From Bacilliculturomica massiliensis (lineage in GTDB: Bacteria > Bacillota > Clostridia > Peptostreptococcales > Anaerovoracaceae), in the NCBI RefSeq assembly GCF_900605495.1, contig NZ_LR027603.1, forward strand, positions 1,551,997 through 1,615,996: a DNA stretch of 64,000 nt, given 5' to 3'. Below the pieces are notes generated by a model. It worked only from the letters and a program-made list of their open reading frames with translations. It had not been told where the DNA came from and searched no databases. This document shows positions 43,736 through 52,343 of the stretch, in pieces (the first letter of the stretch is position 1; each line of letters starts with the position of its first letter). The position numbers and the translations under genes were made by a program.

Positions 43736-44878
43736 TCATACCCCTTTTTGCTCCTGCGGACAAGCCTGTTCCGCTTCCAGCGCGGCCAGTCTGGCCATGG
43801 TCCCGGGTATGTCGATCTTCTGCGGACAGCGTTTCAGGCAGGCGCCGCACCGAAGGCACGCTTCCGCCCCCCGCTCCCTGCGCTCATAATCCACCACACG
43901 CCACGTCTCTCCGCTGACCCGGTATTCATTGTAGCCCTTGATCAGCAGCGGAATATCCAGCCCGGCCGGACACGCGCTGCAGCAGTACCGGCAACTGGAA
44001 CAGGGCACGCCCATCTGTTCCATGAAGACAGACGCCGCCCTGCGCAGCGCCGCCTGCTCCTTTTCGTTCAACGGGTCTTCCCGCCGGAAAGTCTCCGCGT
44101 TTTCCGTCACCTGTTCTGTCGTGGACATCCCGCTGAGCACCACCTTCACATTGGGAAGTCCCATCAGGAACCGAAATCCCCAGGAAGAAAGCGACCGCTC
44201 CGGCGCGGCCTCCTTCAGAATGGCCGCGGCCTCCGGACTGAGCTGAGACAGCCGCCCGCCCTTCAGCGGTTCCATCACCCAGACCGGGATCCCCCGTCTG
44301 GTCAGCAGTTCATACTGCCCCCTGGCGTCCAACATGGTCCAGTCCAGATAATTCAGCTGGATCAGCGCCATGTCAAACCGGTCGTTCCAGCTGAGAAAAC
44401 GCTCCAGGGTGCGGGGATTCGCGTGAGAAGAAAAACCGATGCAGCGGATGCGTCCGGCCTCTTTCTGCCTCTGCAGATAACCGATATAATCCTTCCCCTC
44501 ATCCATATAATCGGATATGTAATTCTCGTCCAGGCCGTGAAGCATATAGACATCGAAATAATCCGTGCGGCAGCGCCGCAGCTGTTCCTCGAACACTTCC
44601 TCCACCGGCTTGCCCGATACGGCGTAAAACTTTGTAGCCAGACAGTAGCTGTCCCGCGGCCGTCCGGCCAGAGCTTCGCCCAAAAAACGTTCCGAATCGC
44701 CGTCATTGTAGGTATAAGCCGTATCAATATAATTGATCCCCAGATCCAGTGCGCAGTCCAACACCTTCCGCGCCTCCGCTCTGTGGATCCGGCCGCCTCC
44801 CTCCCCTTCCAGAGGAAACCGCAGGGCGCCGAAACCCAGCGCCGACAGAGACAGATCGTGAAATTTCTTATAATACAT
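43736..44878 (-). CDS. Aldo/keto reductase with C-terminal ferredoxin domain
   Basis: A 380-aa fusion. The TIM-barrel aldo/keto reductase part has the catalytic tetrad region GINYIDTAYTYNDG, Lys in LATKFYA and His in YMLHGLD. The tail (from about residue 285) carries two 4Fe-4S-type clusters: CSSCRYCCSACPAG and CLRCGACLKRCPQ. Such fusions are common in anaerobes and probably pass electrons between ferredoxin and the barrel. Upstream of the flavoprotein on the same strand, with a 60-bp gap. Confidence 0.92.
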   Translation of the reverse strand: MYYKKFHDLSLSALGFGALRFPLEGEGGGRIHRAEARKVLDCALDLGINYIDTAYTYNDGDSERFLGEALAGRPRDSYCLATKFYAVSGKPVEEVFEEQLRRCRTDYFDVYMLHGLDENYISDYMDEGKDYIGYLQRQKEAGRIRCIGFSSHANPRTLERFLSWNDRFDMALIQLNYLDWTMLDARGQYELLTRRGIPVWVMEPLKGGRLSQLSPEAAAILKEAAPERSLSSWGFRFLMGLPNVKVVLSGMSTTEQVTENAETFRREDPLNEKEQAALRRAASVFMEQMGVPCSSCRYCCSACPAGLDIPLLIKGYNEYRVSGETWRVVDYERRERGAEACLRCGACLKRCPQKIDIPGTMARLAALEAEQACPQEQKGV

Positions 44879-44986
44879 CGTCTTCCTTCTCCTGTGCCGC
44901 GCCCCTGCAAAACCGCCGCCCCGGCCGCCCTCCCTACCGGAACGGCATGCAGCGGCTTCAGCGCGCCCTTAAAACCAGTCTTTCGA

Positions 44987-45421
44987 TCACCAATATTTGT
45001 TTTTCATCTCTTCTATTTCGATCAGAGTCCGATATAGTTCTTCCTGCAATTCTTTTTTAGACAGACTATTTACATACGATCGCACTTCTGCACAGTGCTC
45101 TTCCAGACACTTTTGCTCTTCGCGCTCATATTCCTCTACCTCCGCTATGTACTTGTCCGCCTCTTTCGGGTATGCTGCAAAATAGAGAGCCACCATGTGT
45201 TTGCAGATCTTCTGTGTGCCGTCCGCATGGGGGCAATTACATCTGGAACGTCTGATATGTGCGGTGTTGATCTTAACATGGTATGGTTCTTCGCCCCTCC
45301 CGGCGACCTGACCCTCATATTCATCTTCACCAACCTTCTCTAACGAAACCACTCTCTTCATCGTATAGTATTCGTAACCCCTCCATACAGACGCGCCGCT
45401 GGCCGACGTCAAGATGCTCAT
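44987..45421 (-). CDS. SWIM zinc finger protein
   Basis: A 144-aa protein with one SWIM motif (CNC followed by CKHM, CxCx-n-CxH) at about residues 61-77, which binds zinc and mediates DNA or protein contact. A short N-terminal strand segment precedes it and a highly charged coiled-coil-like helix (EEYEREEQKCLEEH) follows. Start has a GGAGGG ribosome site. Function unknown. It begins an accessory zone with lower G+C. Confidence 0.8.
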   Translation of the reverse strand: MSILTSASGASVWRGYEYYTMKRVVSLEKVGEDEYEGQVAGRGEEPYHVKINTAHIRRSRCNCPHADGTQKICKHMVALYFAAYPKEADKYIAEVEEYEREEQKCLEEHCAEVRSYVNSLSKKELQEELYRTLIEIEEMKNKYW

Positions 45422-45492
45422 TCTGCCTTCCCTCCCTCCGCTTCATACGCAAACGAAACAGTTCCACTTTTTTCTATTCTGTTTTTTTACAT

Positions 45493-46260
45493 TCAGACAG
45501 ATCTTATAACATCCTTTTCTTTCAATTTCAGAATACACAGCCCCTGCCTTTGTAAATCCAGCAGCCAGTTGTCCAGCCATTCCGCATCTCTTTCTTCAGT
45601 CTTATCCAGGAGTTCGTTGTATCTGGTCAAATGGAACTTAATATCTTTTATATTTTTTTGAGCCAGCTCTTGATCACTATATCCCTCCCATATCGTTCTG
45701 ATCGATTCCTCTCCGCAAGCGATGGCTGCCTGCAGTTGTTTAGACGCCTCTTCATACCTGTGCATCATCAGTAAGAAATGAATAATGAAATCTGTACTTT
45801 CGTCTGCATCGAAATACCGCTTCAGGGACAGACTGCGGAGACTTTCATATGCTGTCTCCGGCGTTTCAGTATTCCTGAACAGCGGCAGCAGATAGTCTTC
45901 CAGACGTATTTTGAATTTCCGCGCCGCAGGGAGAAACGTGTCTGGATCATTTCTATCATAATATGCCAGAAGGCTCCGCAGCTCTTCTGCGAGTCCCGGC
46001 CGGTAACGCTGCCCCAGATTGGAATTTAATTTTGTATCTATGAGGTTCAAATTAAAATCCCCATCCCATTGTCTCATTTTCACATGGCTCAGCGGCAGAA
46101 TGCCAAAATGGCAGGTACAATCACCATGACGCGTCAAAATATTGAATGTCTGGACTACGTCGTTTACAACTCTGTAATAATACTCCCTGTAACTGTGAAA
46201 TTTCATCGGGGCCACGATTTCTCTGATCTCCTGTTTTGCCATTGTCAGGATATTCGACAT
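45493..46260 (-). CDS. Hypothetical protein, 255 aa
   Basis: A soluble, mostly helical protein I cannot assign. The N-terminal third reads like a beta domain (CTCHFGILPLSHVKMRQWDGDFNLNL, in two parts) similar in style to DUF4304-type uncharacterised proteins, and the rest is helical with many acidic residues. GGAGG precedes the start. The 71-bp gap to the SWIM gene suggests they may be co-transcribed. A+T content is higher than in the core genes. Confidence 0.6.
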   Translation of the reverse strand: MSNILTMAKQEIREIVAPMKFHSYREYYYRVVNDVVQTFNILTRHGDCTCHFGILPLSHVKMRQWDGDFNLNLIDTKLNSNLGQRYRPGLAEELRSLLAYYDRNDPDTFLPAARKFKIRLEDYLLPLFRNTETPETAYESLRSLSLKRYFDADESTDFIIHFLLMMHRYEEASKQLQAAIACGEESIRTIWEGYSDQELAQKNIKDIKFHLTRYNELLDKTEERDAEWLDNWLLDLQRQGLCILKLKEKDVIRSV

Positions 46261-46458
46261 CTGTTCCTCCGTTCATCACCCGCCATGCCTTCTGTTAAGG
46301 TATTGACCACCTTGTAGTAGCGGCAGCACGCCTGTTTACCATTATTGTAAATGATATGCGGTTCCAAAACAAGGCAGTTATAAGAATATTCCGTCACACA
46401 GCTGTCGGCGTCGGTGGGCCGGACCGGCTTGCCGGCGGCGTGGTACAACCAATATGAA

Positions 46459-46497
46459 AACGAAAACAAAACCGCGCCGGGACGTCCCGGTGCGGTA
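46459..46497 (-). terminator. Terminator after the VOC gene
   Basis: On the minus strand ACCGCACCGGG and CCCGGCGCGGT pair closely and are followed by TTTGTTTTCG. Confidence 0.75.
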
Positions 46498-46546
46498 AAA
46501 TATACGCCATGGAAAGCCTGCTGACAGCTATGTTGTCTGCAGGCTT
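46477..46546. repeat. 70-bp repeat, copy 1
   Basis: Similar over 70 bp to 48563-48632. Both contain GGTAAAATAT and TGGAAAGCCTGCTGACAGC (shared block), which folds into an AAGCCTGC/GCAGGCTT hairpin. Copy 1 is directly downstream of the VOC gene. Confidence 0.75.
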
Positions 46547-46547
46547 A

Positions 46548-47015
46548 TTACAGGCATTGCTGTACAAATTCTTCAGGGTGTTGGATAATTTCGGAAACTT
46601 CCTCTACTGAAAGTCCCTGTGATAAATAGCGTTTTGCGATCACTTCCATCGATTCACCGATCTCTATCATGTGGAAATCAGGGTCATAGATTCTAACGAC
46701 TCTTTGCTGCCATTCATGTTTTTTAGGGGGATGAACAAGTTTAACTTCTCTGTGTTTCTCCAAAAGGTGCAAAAATGCATCAAAATCATCTACTTCAAAG
46801 TACAACTCCATATTGTGTGAATTTCTGACTACAGAGTCCGGGGCCACGCCTGTAAGCCATGCAAAATCTTCTTGTATTGCAAACCCGCCGCTAAAAGTCA
46901 CATTCTTTCCTAAATCCAACACAACTTCCTGCCCAAATAGCTGTTCGTAGAATCTTTTAGATACCTCAACGTCTTGAACCGCCAATAAAGGTAATTGAAA
47001 CTTCATTTCACTCAT
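46548..47015 (-). CDS. VOC (glyoxalase/dioxygenase fold) family protein
   Basis: A 155-aa protein with one full VOC module: FQLPLLAVQDVEVSKRFYEQ at the start, NMELYFEVDDFD in the middle, and VRIYDPDFHMIEIGES at the end carrying a metal-ligand glutamate. Members range from glyoxalases to antibiotic-binding proteins; this one cannot be assigned. The C-terminal extension (about 30 residues) is unusual. GGGAGG abuts the first ATG, so initiation three codons later is possible. Confidence 0.85.
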   Translation of the reverse strand: MSEMKFQLPLLAVQDVEVSKRFYEQLFGQEVVLDLGKNVTFSGGFAIQEDFAWLTGVAPDSVVRNSHNMELYFEVDDFDAFLHLLEKHREVKLVHPPKKHEWQQRVVRIYDPDFHMIEIGESMEVIAKRYLSQGLSVEEVSEIIQHPEEFVQQCL

Positions 47016-47256
47016 CCTCCCAATAAGGAAATACGCTCTGTTGCAATAATTTTACCATTCCCGATTATAGATATCAATCGTTCAGCATTATCTTCCGCCT
47101 CTGTTTTGTCATTCGGTCCATACAAATGGCTTCCCCTCTCTTCTTCATAACGGCACAGACGGCGTTTGTTCCTTCCGGGCGGCGCCAATATCATTGAGTT
47201 CAACGAACGCATCCGAAAAGGTACCCAACCCGATTTGAACGGGGCGGGTAAAATGA

Positions 47257-47808
47257 TTACATGGGTTTTAAATTGTTATTGAGCCTGTCCACCATCCAGG
47301 CAATCCGTTTTTCCCGTCCAGCGTCTGTCTTTGCATCAAAATATGCCCGTGTATAAGTTTTCTTAACAGACGGAGACATAGCTTGAAAATTTGTGTGAGC
47401 GGGTTCGTACCCTTCCAACAGTGCGGACAGACAGGCAATTTGCTCCTCTGTAATGATTGCAAGCGGGTTTGAAGCATCCCACTGGCCGTTCTTCCTGGCC
47501 TCATCTGTTTTTTTCCTGCCAGCATCAGTCATAAGCCCCTGTTCCTCAAGCTTTTTCACCAATGACTTATTCTTCTCTGACCATTTGCTGTTCTTTCTGC
47601 GCGGAGAAAAATATTTCTTATATGTCTTATCATCGATCTTTTCCATCTGTCCGTCGATCCAGCCAAAACAGAGGGCTTCTTCCAGAGCTTCTCCCGCTTT
47701 TATAGTTTTAGGCCCGCCAGACTTGCCGAACAAAAGCCAAATACCGTCATTTGATGCACAATGCTTACAGAGCCATTCACGAAATTCTTCTCTGTCTGCA
47801 AATTTCAT
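47257..47808 (-). CDS. YdeI/OmpD-associated family protein
   Basis: A 183-aa cytosolic protein. The pattern REWLCKHCASNDGIWLLFGK, then ALCFGWIDGQ and the KYFSPRRKNSKWSEKN basic stretch, is characteristic of the YdeI family. Its molecular role is unknown; some members are linked to peptide or bacteriocin resistance. Start overlaps the preceding gene's stop (ATGA). Confidence 0.85.
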   Translation of the reverse strand: MKFADREEFREWLCKHCASNDGIWLLFGKSGGPKTIKAGEALEEALCFGWIDGQMEKIDDKTYKKYFSPRRKNSKWSEKNKSLVKKLEEQGLMTDAGRKKTDEARKNGQWDASNPLAIITEEQIACLSALLEGYEPAHTNFQAMSPSVKKTYTRAYFDAKTDAGREKRIAWMVDRLNNNLKPM

Positions 47809-48275
47809 TGTTTCGCTAATGATATGTCCCTCCTTATCGCCTTGTGCAGTTCCTCCAACGCATGGCGCAGACCGGCGCGGCGCCCGGATTTTGCCGGGTT
47901 CAGTTTTTCTTCTCTAAATATTTGCGATCCCAAATAGCAATTGACCTGGGCGTCGGTGCAAGCTCGTATTCGCCCTAGCCATTCGCAGTATTCTTGATAT
48001 GCACGACCCTTTTTCTGCCGGAACGCCTTCGCCGATCGCTCCAGCCCATCGGGACCGCCGCAGTCCTCAATGATGCCGTAGCCTGAACCATCCAGCACAC
48101 GCGGCAACTCACGGCCCGGCAAATCCTTGTCGATCAAAACCTCTTCCAGTGTGAGTGCGATCTCCCAACCATCGCCGTAGTCGTACTGCATGGTCAGCTT
48201 CGTCCCCGCTCTGCGAAACTGCTGGCCCAGTATGGATTCCGACGCATCATATACCTGAATGCAGAACTTGACCAA
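47805..48275 (-). pseudogene. Plasmid pRiA4b ORF-3-like protein, N-terminally truncated
   Basis: The remaining 156 codons contain the family core LTMQYDYGDGWEIALTLEE and CGGPDGLE. The usual N-terminal beta domain (ending in a WRR-type motif) is absent; upstream bases give a frame with stop codons. The only possible start is a TTG without a ribosome site. Probably a remnant left by a past rearrangement; such proteins are frequent on plasmids and near insertion sequences. Confidence 0.6.
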
Positions 48276-48387
48276 TGTATTTCTCGCTGTTCAGCATCCG
48301 TTCGAAGGTCTTAAGTTTCCAATAATATTATTTTAACACATTACGTTGATAAGTTCATTAAATTTAAGATCAATGTCGCTTCGCCAA

Positions 48388-48517
48388 GATGAAAGCCGTG
48401 GAAGGTGCAGTAAACTGGAGTGTATTCAGCCAGAAGGAGATTGTTCCATTTGAGCAGGCAAGTGGGACACAGCAATTAGTACACTACATTGGTGCATTCC
48501 ATAGCATCCTAAATTGA
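48388..48517 (+). pseudogene. Short C-terminal gene fragment
   Basis: A plus-strand frame of about 43 codons reads KMKAVEGAVNWSVFSQ, then a QKEIVPFEQASG stretch, and stops at TGA. The amino-acid makeup is protein-like, but stops lie just upstream and there is no ribosome site. Parent family not recognised. Low confidence. Confidence 0.3.
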
Positions 48518-48522
48518 CATTT

Positions 48523-48744
48523 TTACAGCTTTGTTGGTCTAGATTTGTCAATCAAAAGTTTACCGGGACATCTTAGAGCGGTAAAATATGTACTATGGAA
48601 AGCCTGCTGACAGCTATGTTGTTTGCGGGCTTTTTCATTTACCTGAACAAAGGAGGTAAACAACCCAGTAACACAGCCGATGGCCAGTCCAAACAGCATC
48701 CCTGCAAACATCCATATCGTAACGAATTGATTCTTATTATTCAT
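48523..48744 (-). pseudogene. Small glycine-zipper membrane protein, 3' end replaced
   Basis: Starts well, with GGAG five bases before the ATG, MNNKNQFVTIWM and a hydrophobic FAGMLFGLAIGCVTGLF helix. After about 35 residues the frame runs into the 70-bp repeat copy and then unrelated sequence, so the native second helix seems lost. The peptide as encoded is 73 aa. Confidence 0.4.
48563..48632. repeat. 70-bp repeat, copy 2
   Basis: Second copy of the repeat at 46477. Here the hairpin ends in TTTTT on the plus strand. The rest of the gene-poor stretch 48276-49126 holds only the fragments listed. Confidence 0.7.
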
Positions 48745-49126
48745 AAACGCTCCATTCACAACTTCCGATCCTGTTCATGTCCAATCCAATCTATACTATA
48801 TAAAAAAATGCAGATCAGCAGTTGATCGAAAACACGAGAGGATCCATTTTTTCTTTTTGCCTTGTATTCAACATCAAAAAAGAAAAAAACAGAGGACGCA
48901 GCAGACAGTTCTATTATCTGCCTTGTCGATTTATGTCGCTTTTTTCTTTTTGAAAGCACTTTTGCACTAAACAAGAAAAAATAACTTCCATATATTTCAT
49001 AATAAGTATATTTCAATCATTCTTTTTTCGTTTTTGCGTCATTTGGCGTGGCAAAAAGAAAAAATCCAGGAGACGTCCCATCTTTCCGCGTATCAAAACG
49101 GTCCTCAGCGTTGATCTCCATACTTC

Positions 49127-50193
49127 TCAGATCCCCAGGCCCCCATGATGAACAGCAAAAACGGCTTTCACTGCTGTTACAATGTGCAGACGGCAGTGGA
49201 CGCGAAGACACATCTGGTCGCGGCCTTCGAGGTGACCAACCATGCCAACGACCAGCAGGTGCTTTCCGCCTTCTCCCAGAAGGTCAAGCAGGATCTGAAG
49301 ACAGAGGTCCTTTCGGTGGTGGCGGACAAGGGGTATGACAGTCAGGAAGAAATACTCGCCTGCATCCAGCAGGGCGTATTGCCCTATGTGGGATTCCGCT
49401 ACGACCAGTCTGAGCGGCTGTTAGTTCTGCCCTATGAGCCCCAGGCGATTACGGAAGAGCGGCGTCGTTCCACCAGACCCGAAGACATCCGGGCCTGCCT
49501 GCACGCCGGCGTCCTGCCCCAATGCTATCAGGGATCTCACCTGAGCGTGGAGGTCCGAGCAGAGCGGGCCATCGGCTGCTTCCACCGCGGACTGGACAAA
49601 ACGACGGTGACCTGCCCCATGGGCCAGACACTGCGAAAGACCTGTGAAAAGCACGGCGGGATCGAATACGCCTGCAGACCGGCCTGCCGACAATGTACGA
49701 ATCGCTGCACCCCATCGCGTAGGCACAAGGTGGTGCGCTTTGGTCCAGGAACCGAATATGTAGCCGCACGCATGTACGGAGAAGGGAAACCCGTGATCAC
49801 TCAGCCGCCGGGCTTTATCCCCCACAATTCGTTTTACCGCAAAAACCGGCCAGGTCTGACCGTATTGCTGCGGGTGGCGGACGACATACCCAAACAGAAG
49901 CTCCGACTGTGCGTGTCGGAGCATCCCTTCGGCACGGTAAAGTGGTCCCACGGGGCCTACTACTTTCTTTGCAAGGGGATCCAAAAAACCTCGGCGGAAG
50001 CGGGGCTTAGTTTTCTTGCTTACAATATGAAGAGAGCCATCAATATGAAGGGGGTTCCGGCCCTTGTGGAGGCAATGAGGGGGATTTAACCCCTCATTTT
50101 TCTGTTTTTTTGCCCTTTTTCCTCATTCCAACGTAAAAAAACACTGTAAATCTTGGATTTACAGTGTTTTTTCCTGTCTTTTCGGACAGTCTA
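49127..50193 (+). mobile_element. IS1182-family element, 5'-truncated copy
   Basis: From GATCCCCAGGCCC onward it is nearly identical to the complete copy that follows, through to the right end. Everything left of that point, including the left inverted repeat and the first 40 percent of the transposase gene, is missing. It retains the 17-bp-stem terminator (50137-50174) and right end, then TGGT, then the next copy. Confidence 0.9.
49145..50089 (+). pseudogene. IS1182-type transposase, N-terminally truncated
   Basis: About 314 codons match the C-terminal part of the intact transposase beginning at its MMNSKNGFHCC segment. It differs by a few substitutions (for example Gln for Glu in CYQGSH, Arg for Lys in PSRRHK). 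It lacks the N-terminal catalytic Asp region, so it cannot be active. Confidence 0.9.
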
Positions 50194-50197
50194 TGGT

Positions 50198-52060
50198 CAG
50201 GCTGTCTGAAAACCAACCACATACTACAGAGTAAAAGGCCAGGGGCGAAAATGCCAATAAACGTTTAAATTTCAATGGTTTTATGGTATAATAAAAGAAA
50301 AAAAGGAGGTGCCATATGGCTTACATAAACGGAACATCCCGCGACCAGATCAGGCTGTTTGTCTCCTGGGAGGATCACATCGATCCCGACAATCCGGTCC
50401 GCCTCATCGACGCGTTTGTTGACGGGCTGGACCTGAACAAACTGGGCTTCACCCATGCGGTCCCCGCAGACACCGGGCGGCCGGCCTATGATCCTGCCGT
50501 GCTTCTCAAATTGTACCTGTATGGCTACCTCAACCAGATCCGTTCCAGCCGCAGGCTCATGATCGAATGCAGAAGAAACATCGAGCTGTTCTATCTGCTG
50601 GATTCTCTGGCCCCGGATTTTCGCACCATCGCAGACTTCCGCAAGGACAACAGCGAAGCCATCGTAGGGGTCTTTCGCCACTTCGTCGGGGAATGCCTGA
50701 GTTTGGGGCTGTACTCCAAAGAGCTTCTGGCTGTGGACGGGTCCAAATTCCGGGCGGTGAACGGGCACAAGAACATGTATAACGAGACGATCCTGACCAC
50801 TAAGCTGGCGCGTGTTGACAACGAGCTGGCGCATTATCTCAAGCAGCTGCAGGAAGCGGATGAGAAGGAGGACACGGAGCCGGAGAAGACAGCTGTGCTG
50901 ACCGAGACCATGGAGAAATTGACCGCGCGAAAAGAACGGTATGAGGCGTACCAGGCGCAGCTTTTGGAGAGCGGAGAGACCCAGCTGCTGACCACGGATC
51001 CCCAGGCCCGCATGATGAACAGCAAAAACGGCTTTCACTGCTGTTACAATGTGCAGACGGCAGTGGACGCGAAGACACATCTGGTCGCGGCCTTCGAGGT
51101 GACCAACCATGCCAACGACCAGCAGGTGCTTTCCGCCTTCTCCCAGAAGGTCAAGCAGGATCTGAAGACAGAGGTCCTTTCGGTGGTGGCGGACAAGGGG
51201 TATGACAGTCAGGAAGAAATACTCGCCTGCATCCAGCAGGGCGTATTGCCCTATGTGGGATTCCGCTACGACCAGTCTGAGCGGCTGTTGGTTCTGCCCT
51301 ATGAGCCCCAGGCGATCACGGAAGAGCGGCGTCGTTCCACCAGGCCCGAAGACATCCGGGCCTGCCTGCACGCCGGCGTCCTGCCCCAATGCTACGAGGG
51401 ATCTCACCTGAGCGTGGAGGTCCGAGCAGAGCGGGCCATCGGCTGCTTCCATCGCGGACTGGACAAAACGACGGTGACCTGCCCCATGGGCCAGACGCTG
51501 CGAAAGACCTGTGAAAAGCACGGCGGGATCGAATACGCCTGCAGACCGGCCTGCCGACAATGTACGAATCGCTGCACCCCATCGCGCAAGCACAAGGTGG
51601 TGCGCTTTGGTCCAGGAACCGAATATGTAGCCGCACGCATGTACGGAGAAGGGAAACCCGTGATCACTCAGCCGCCGGGCTTTATCCCCCACAATTCGTT
51701 TTACCGCAAAAACCGGCCAGGTCTGACCGTATTGCTGCGGGTGGCGGACGACATACCCAAACAGAAGCTCCGACTGTGCGTGTCGGAGCATCCCTTCGGC
51801 ACGGTAAAGTGGTCCCACGGGGCCTACTACTTTCTTTGCAAGGGGATCCAAAAAACCTCGGCGGAAGCGGGGCTTAGTTTTCTTGCGTACAATATGAAGA
51901 GAGCCATCAATATGAAGGGGGTTCCGGCCCTTGTGGAGGCAATGAGGGGGATTTAACCCCTCATTTTTCTGTTTTTTTGCCCTTTTTCCTCATTCCAACG
52001 TAAAAAAACACTGTAAATCTTGGATTTACAGTGTTTTTTCCTGTCTTTTCGGACAGTCTA
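50198..52060 (+). mobile_element. Complete IS1182-family insertion sequence
   Basis: A 1863-bp element. The left end CAGGCTGTCTGAAAA matches the inverted right end TAGACTGTCCGAAAA at 12 of 15 positions. A 4-bp target duplication TGGT flanks it (50194-50197 and 52061-52064). The right TGGT is the encoded ACCA 3' end of tRNA-Arg. A perfect 17-bp stem (52002-52040, AAAAAACACTG outward) with A/T runs on both sides acts as a two-way terminator. An extended -10 (TGGTATAAT) precedes the transposase. Confidence 0.9.
50316..51956 (+). CDS. IS1182-family transposase
   Basis: Intact 546-aa DDE transposase. The N-terminal domain begins NGTSRDQIRLFVSWEDHIDPD (in parts) and carries the SRRLMIECRRNIE region. 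Catalytic acidic residues are likely in ELLAVDGSKFRAVN, VVADKGYDSQEE and the late SEHPFGTVKWSHG segment. A cysteine-rich insert (CPMGQTLRKTC and CRPACRQCTNRC) probably binds zinc. The start follows GGAGGTG closely. It should be able to move both itself and, in trans, elements with matching ends. Confidence 0.95.
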   Translation: MAYINGTSRDQIRLFVSWEDHIDPDNPVRLIDAFVDGLDLNKLGFTHAVPADTGRPAYDPAVLLKLYLYGYLNQIRSSRRLMIECRRNIELFYLLDSLAPDFRTIADFRKDNSEAIVGVFRHFVGECLSLGLYSKELLAVDGSKFRAVNGHKNMYNETILTTKLARVDNELAHYLKQLQEADEKEDTEPEKTAVLTETMEKLTARKERYEAYQAQLLESGETQLLTTDPQARMMNSKNGFHCCYNVQTAVDAKTHLVAAFEVTNHANDQQVLSAFSQKVKQDLKTEVLSVVADKGYDSQEEILACIQQGVLPYVGFRYDQSERLLVLPYEPQAITEERRRSTRPEDIRACLHAGVLPQCYEGSHLSVEVRAERAIGCFHRGLDKTTVTCPMGQTLRKTCEKHGGIEYACRPACRQCTNRCTPSRKHKVVRFGPGTEYVAARMYGEGKPVITQPPGFIPHNSFYRKNRPGLTVLLRVADDIPKQKLRLCVSEHPFGTVKWSHGAYYFLCKGIQKTSAEAGLSFLAYNMKRAINMKGVPALVEAMRGI

Positions 52061-52137
52061 TGGTGCGCGCAAAGGGACTCGAACCCCCAACCTTCGCATT
52101 CGTAGTGCGCTACTCTATCCAATTGAGCTATGCACGC
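52061..52137 (-). tRNA. tRNA-Arg (anticodon ACG)
   Basis: On the minus strand GCGTGCA pairs with TGCGCGC as acceptor stem, GCTC/GAGT forms the D stem, the anticodon loop is CTACGAA, the T arm is GGGGG-TTCGAGT-CCCTT, and the gene encodes its own ACCA end. ACG, modified to ICG, reads CGU/CGC/CGA. The T stem has two wobble pairs and the anticodon stem one mismatch. An IS element begins exactly at the 3' end. Confidence 0.93.
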
Positions 52138-52162
52138 AGGTGCGCTTTTCAACGCAAGATTT

Positions 52163-52192
52163 ATTATACACGATGTGGAGTGGTTTTGTAAA
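52163..52192 (-). promoter_or_regulatory. Promoter of tRNA-Arg
   Basis: Minus-strand TTTACA, 18-bp spacer, TATAAT, ending 26 bp before the tRNA. Confidence 0.75.
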
Positions 52193-52343
52193 GGGGTATT
52201 TTTGAGGAAGATCTTTTTTGTTTTTACTCTTTTGGACCGCAGGTTTTATAGCCGAAATCCGATCCTGGAACTTTCTTCCCTCCTCTTCCGTCAAACGTAT
52301 AACAGTGTGATCCGCCAGTTTCGAAATGGACAGGAGGTCTCCT

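Noticed and set aside
47012-47212. 66-codon minus-strand frame ending at the VOC start
   Set aside because: Only the last 25 residues look protein-like; no ribosome site and no family. It might be a remnant but cannot be supported.
49017-49126. 34-codon minus-strand frame MEINAEDRFDTRKDG beside the truncated IS
   Set aside because: Protein-like wording but weak ribosome site and no context; could be chance.
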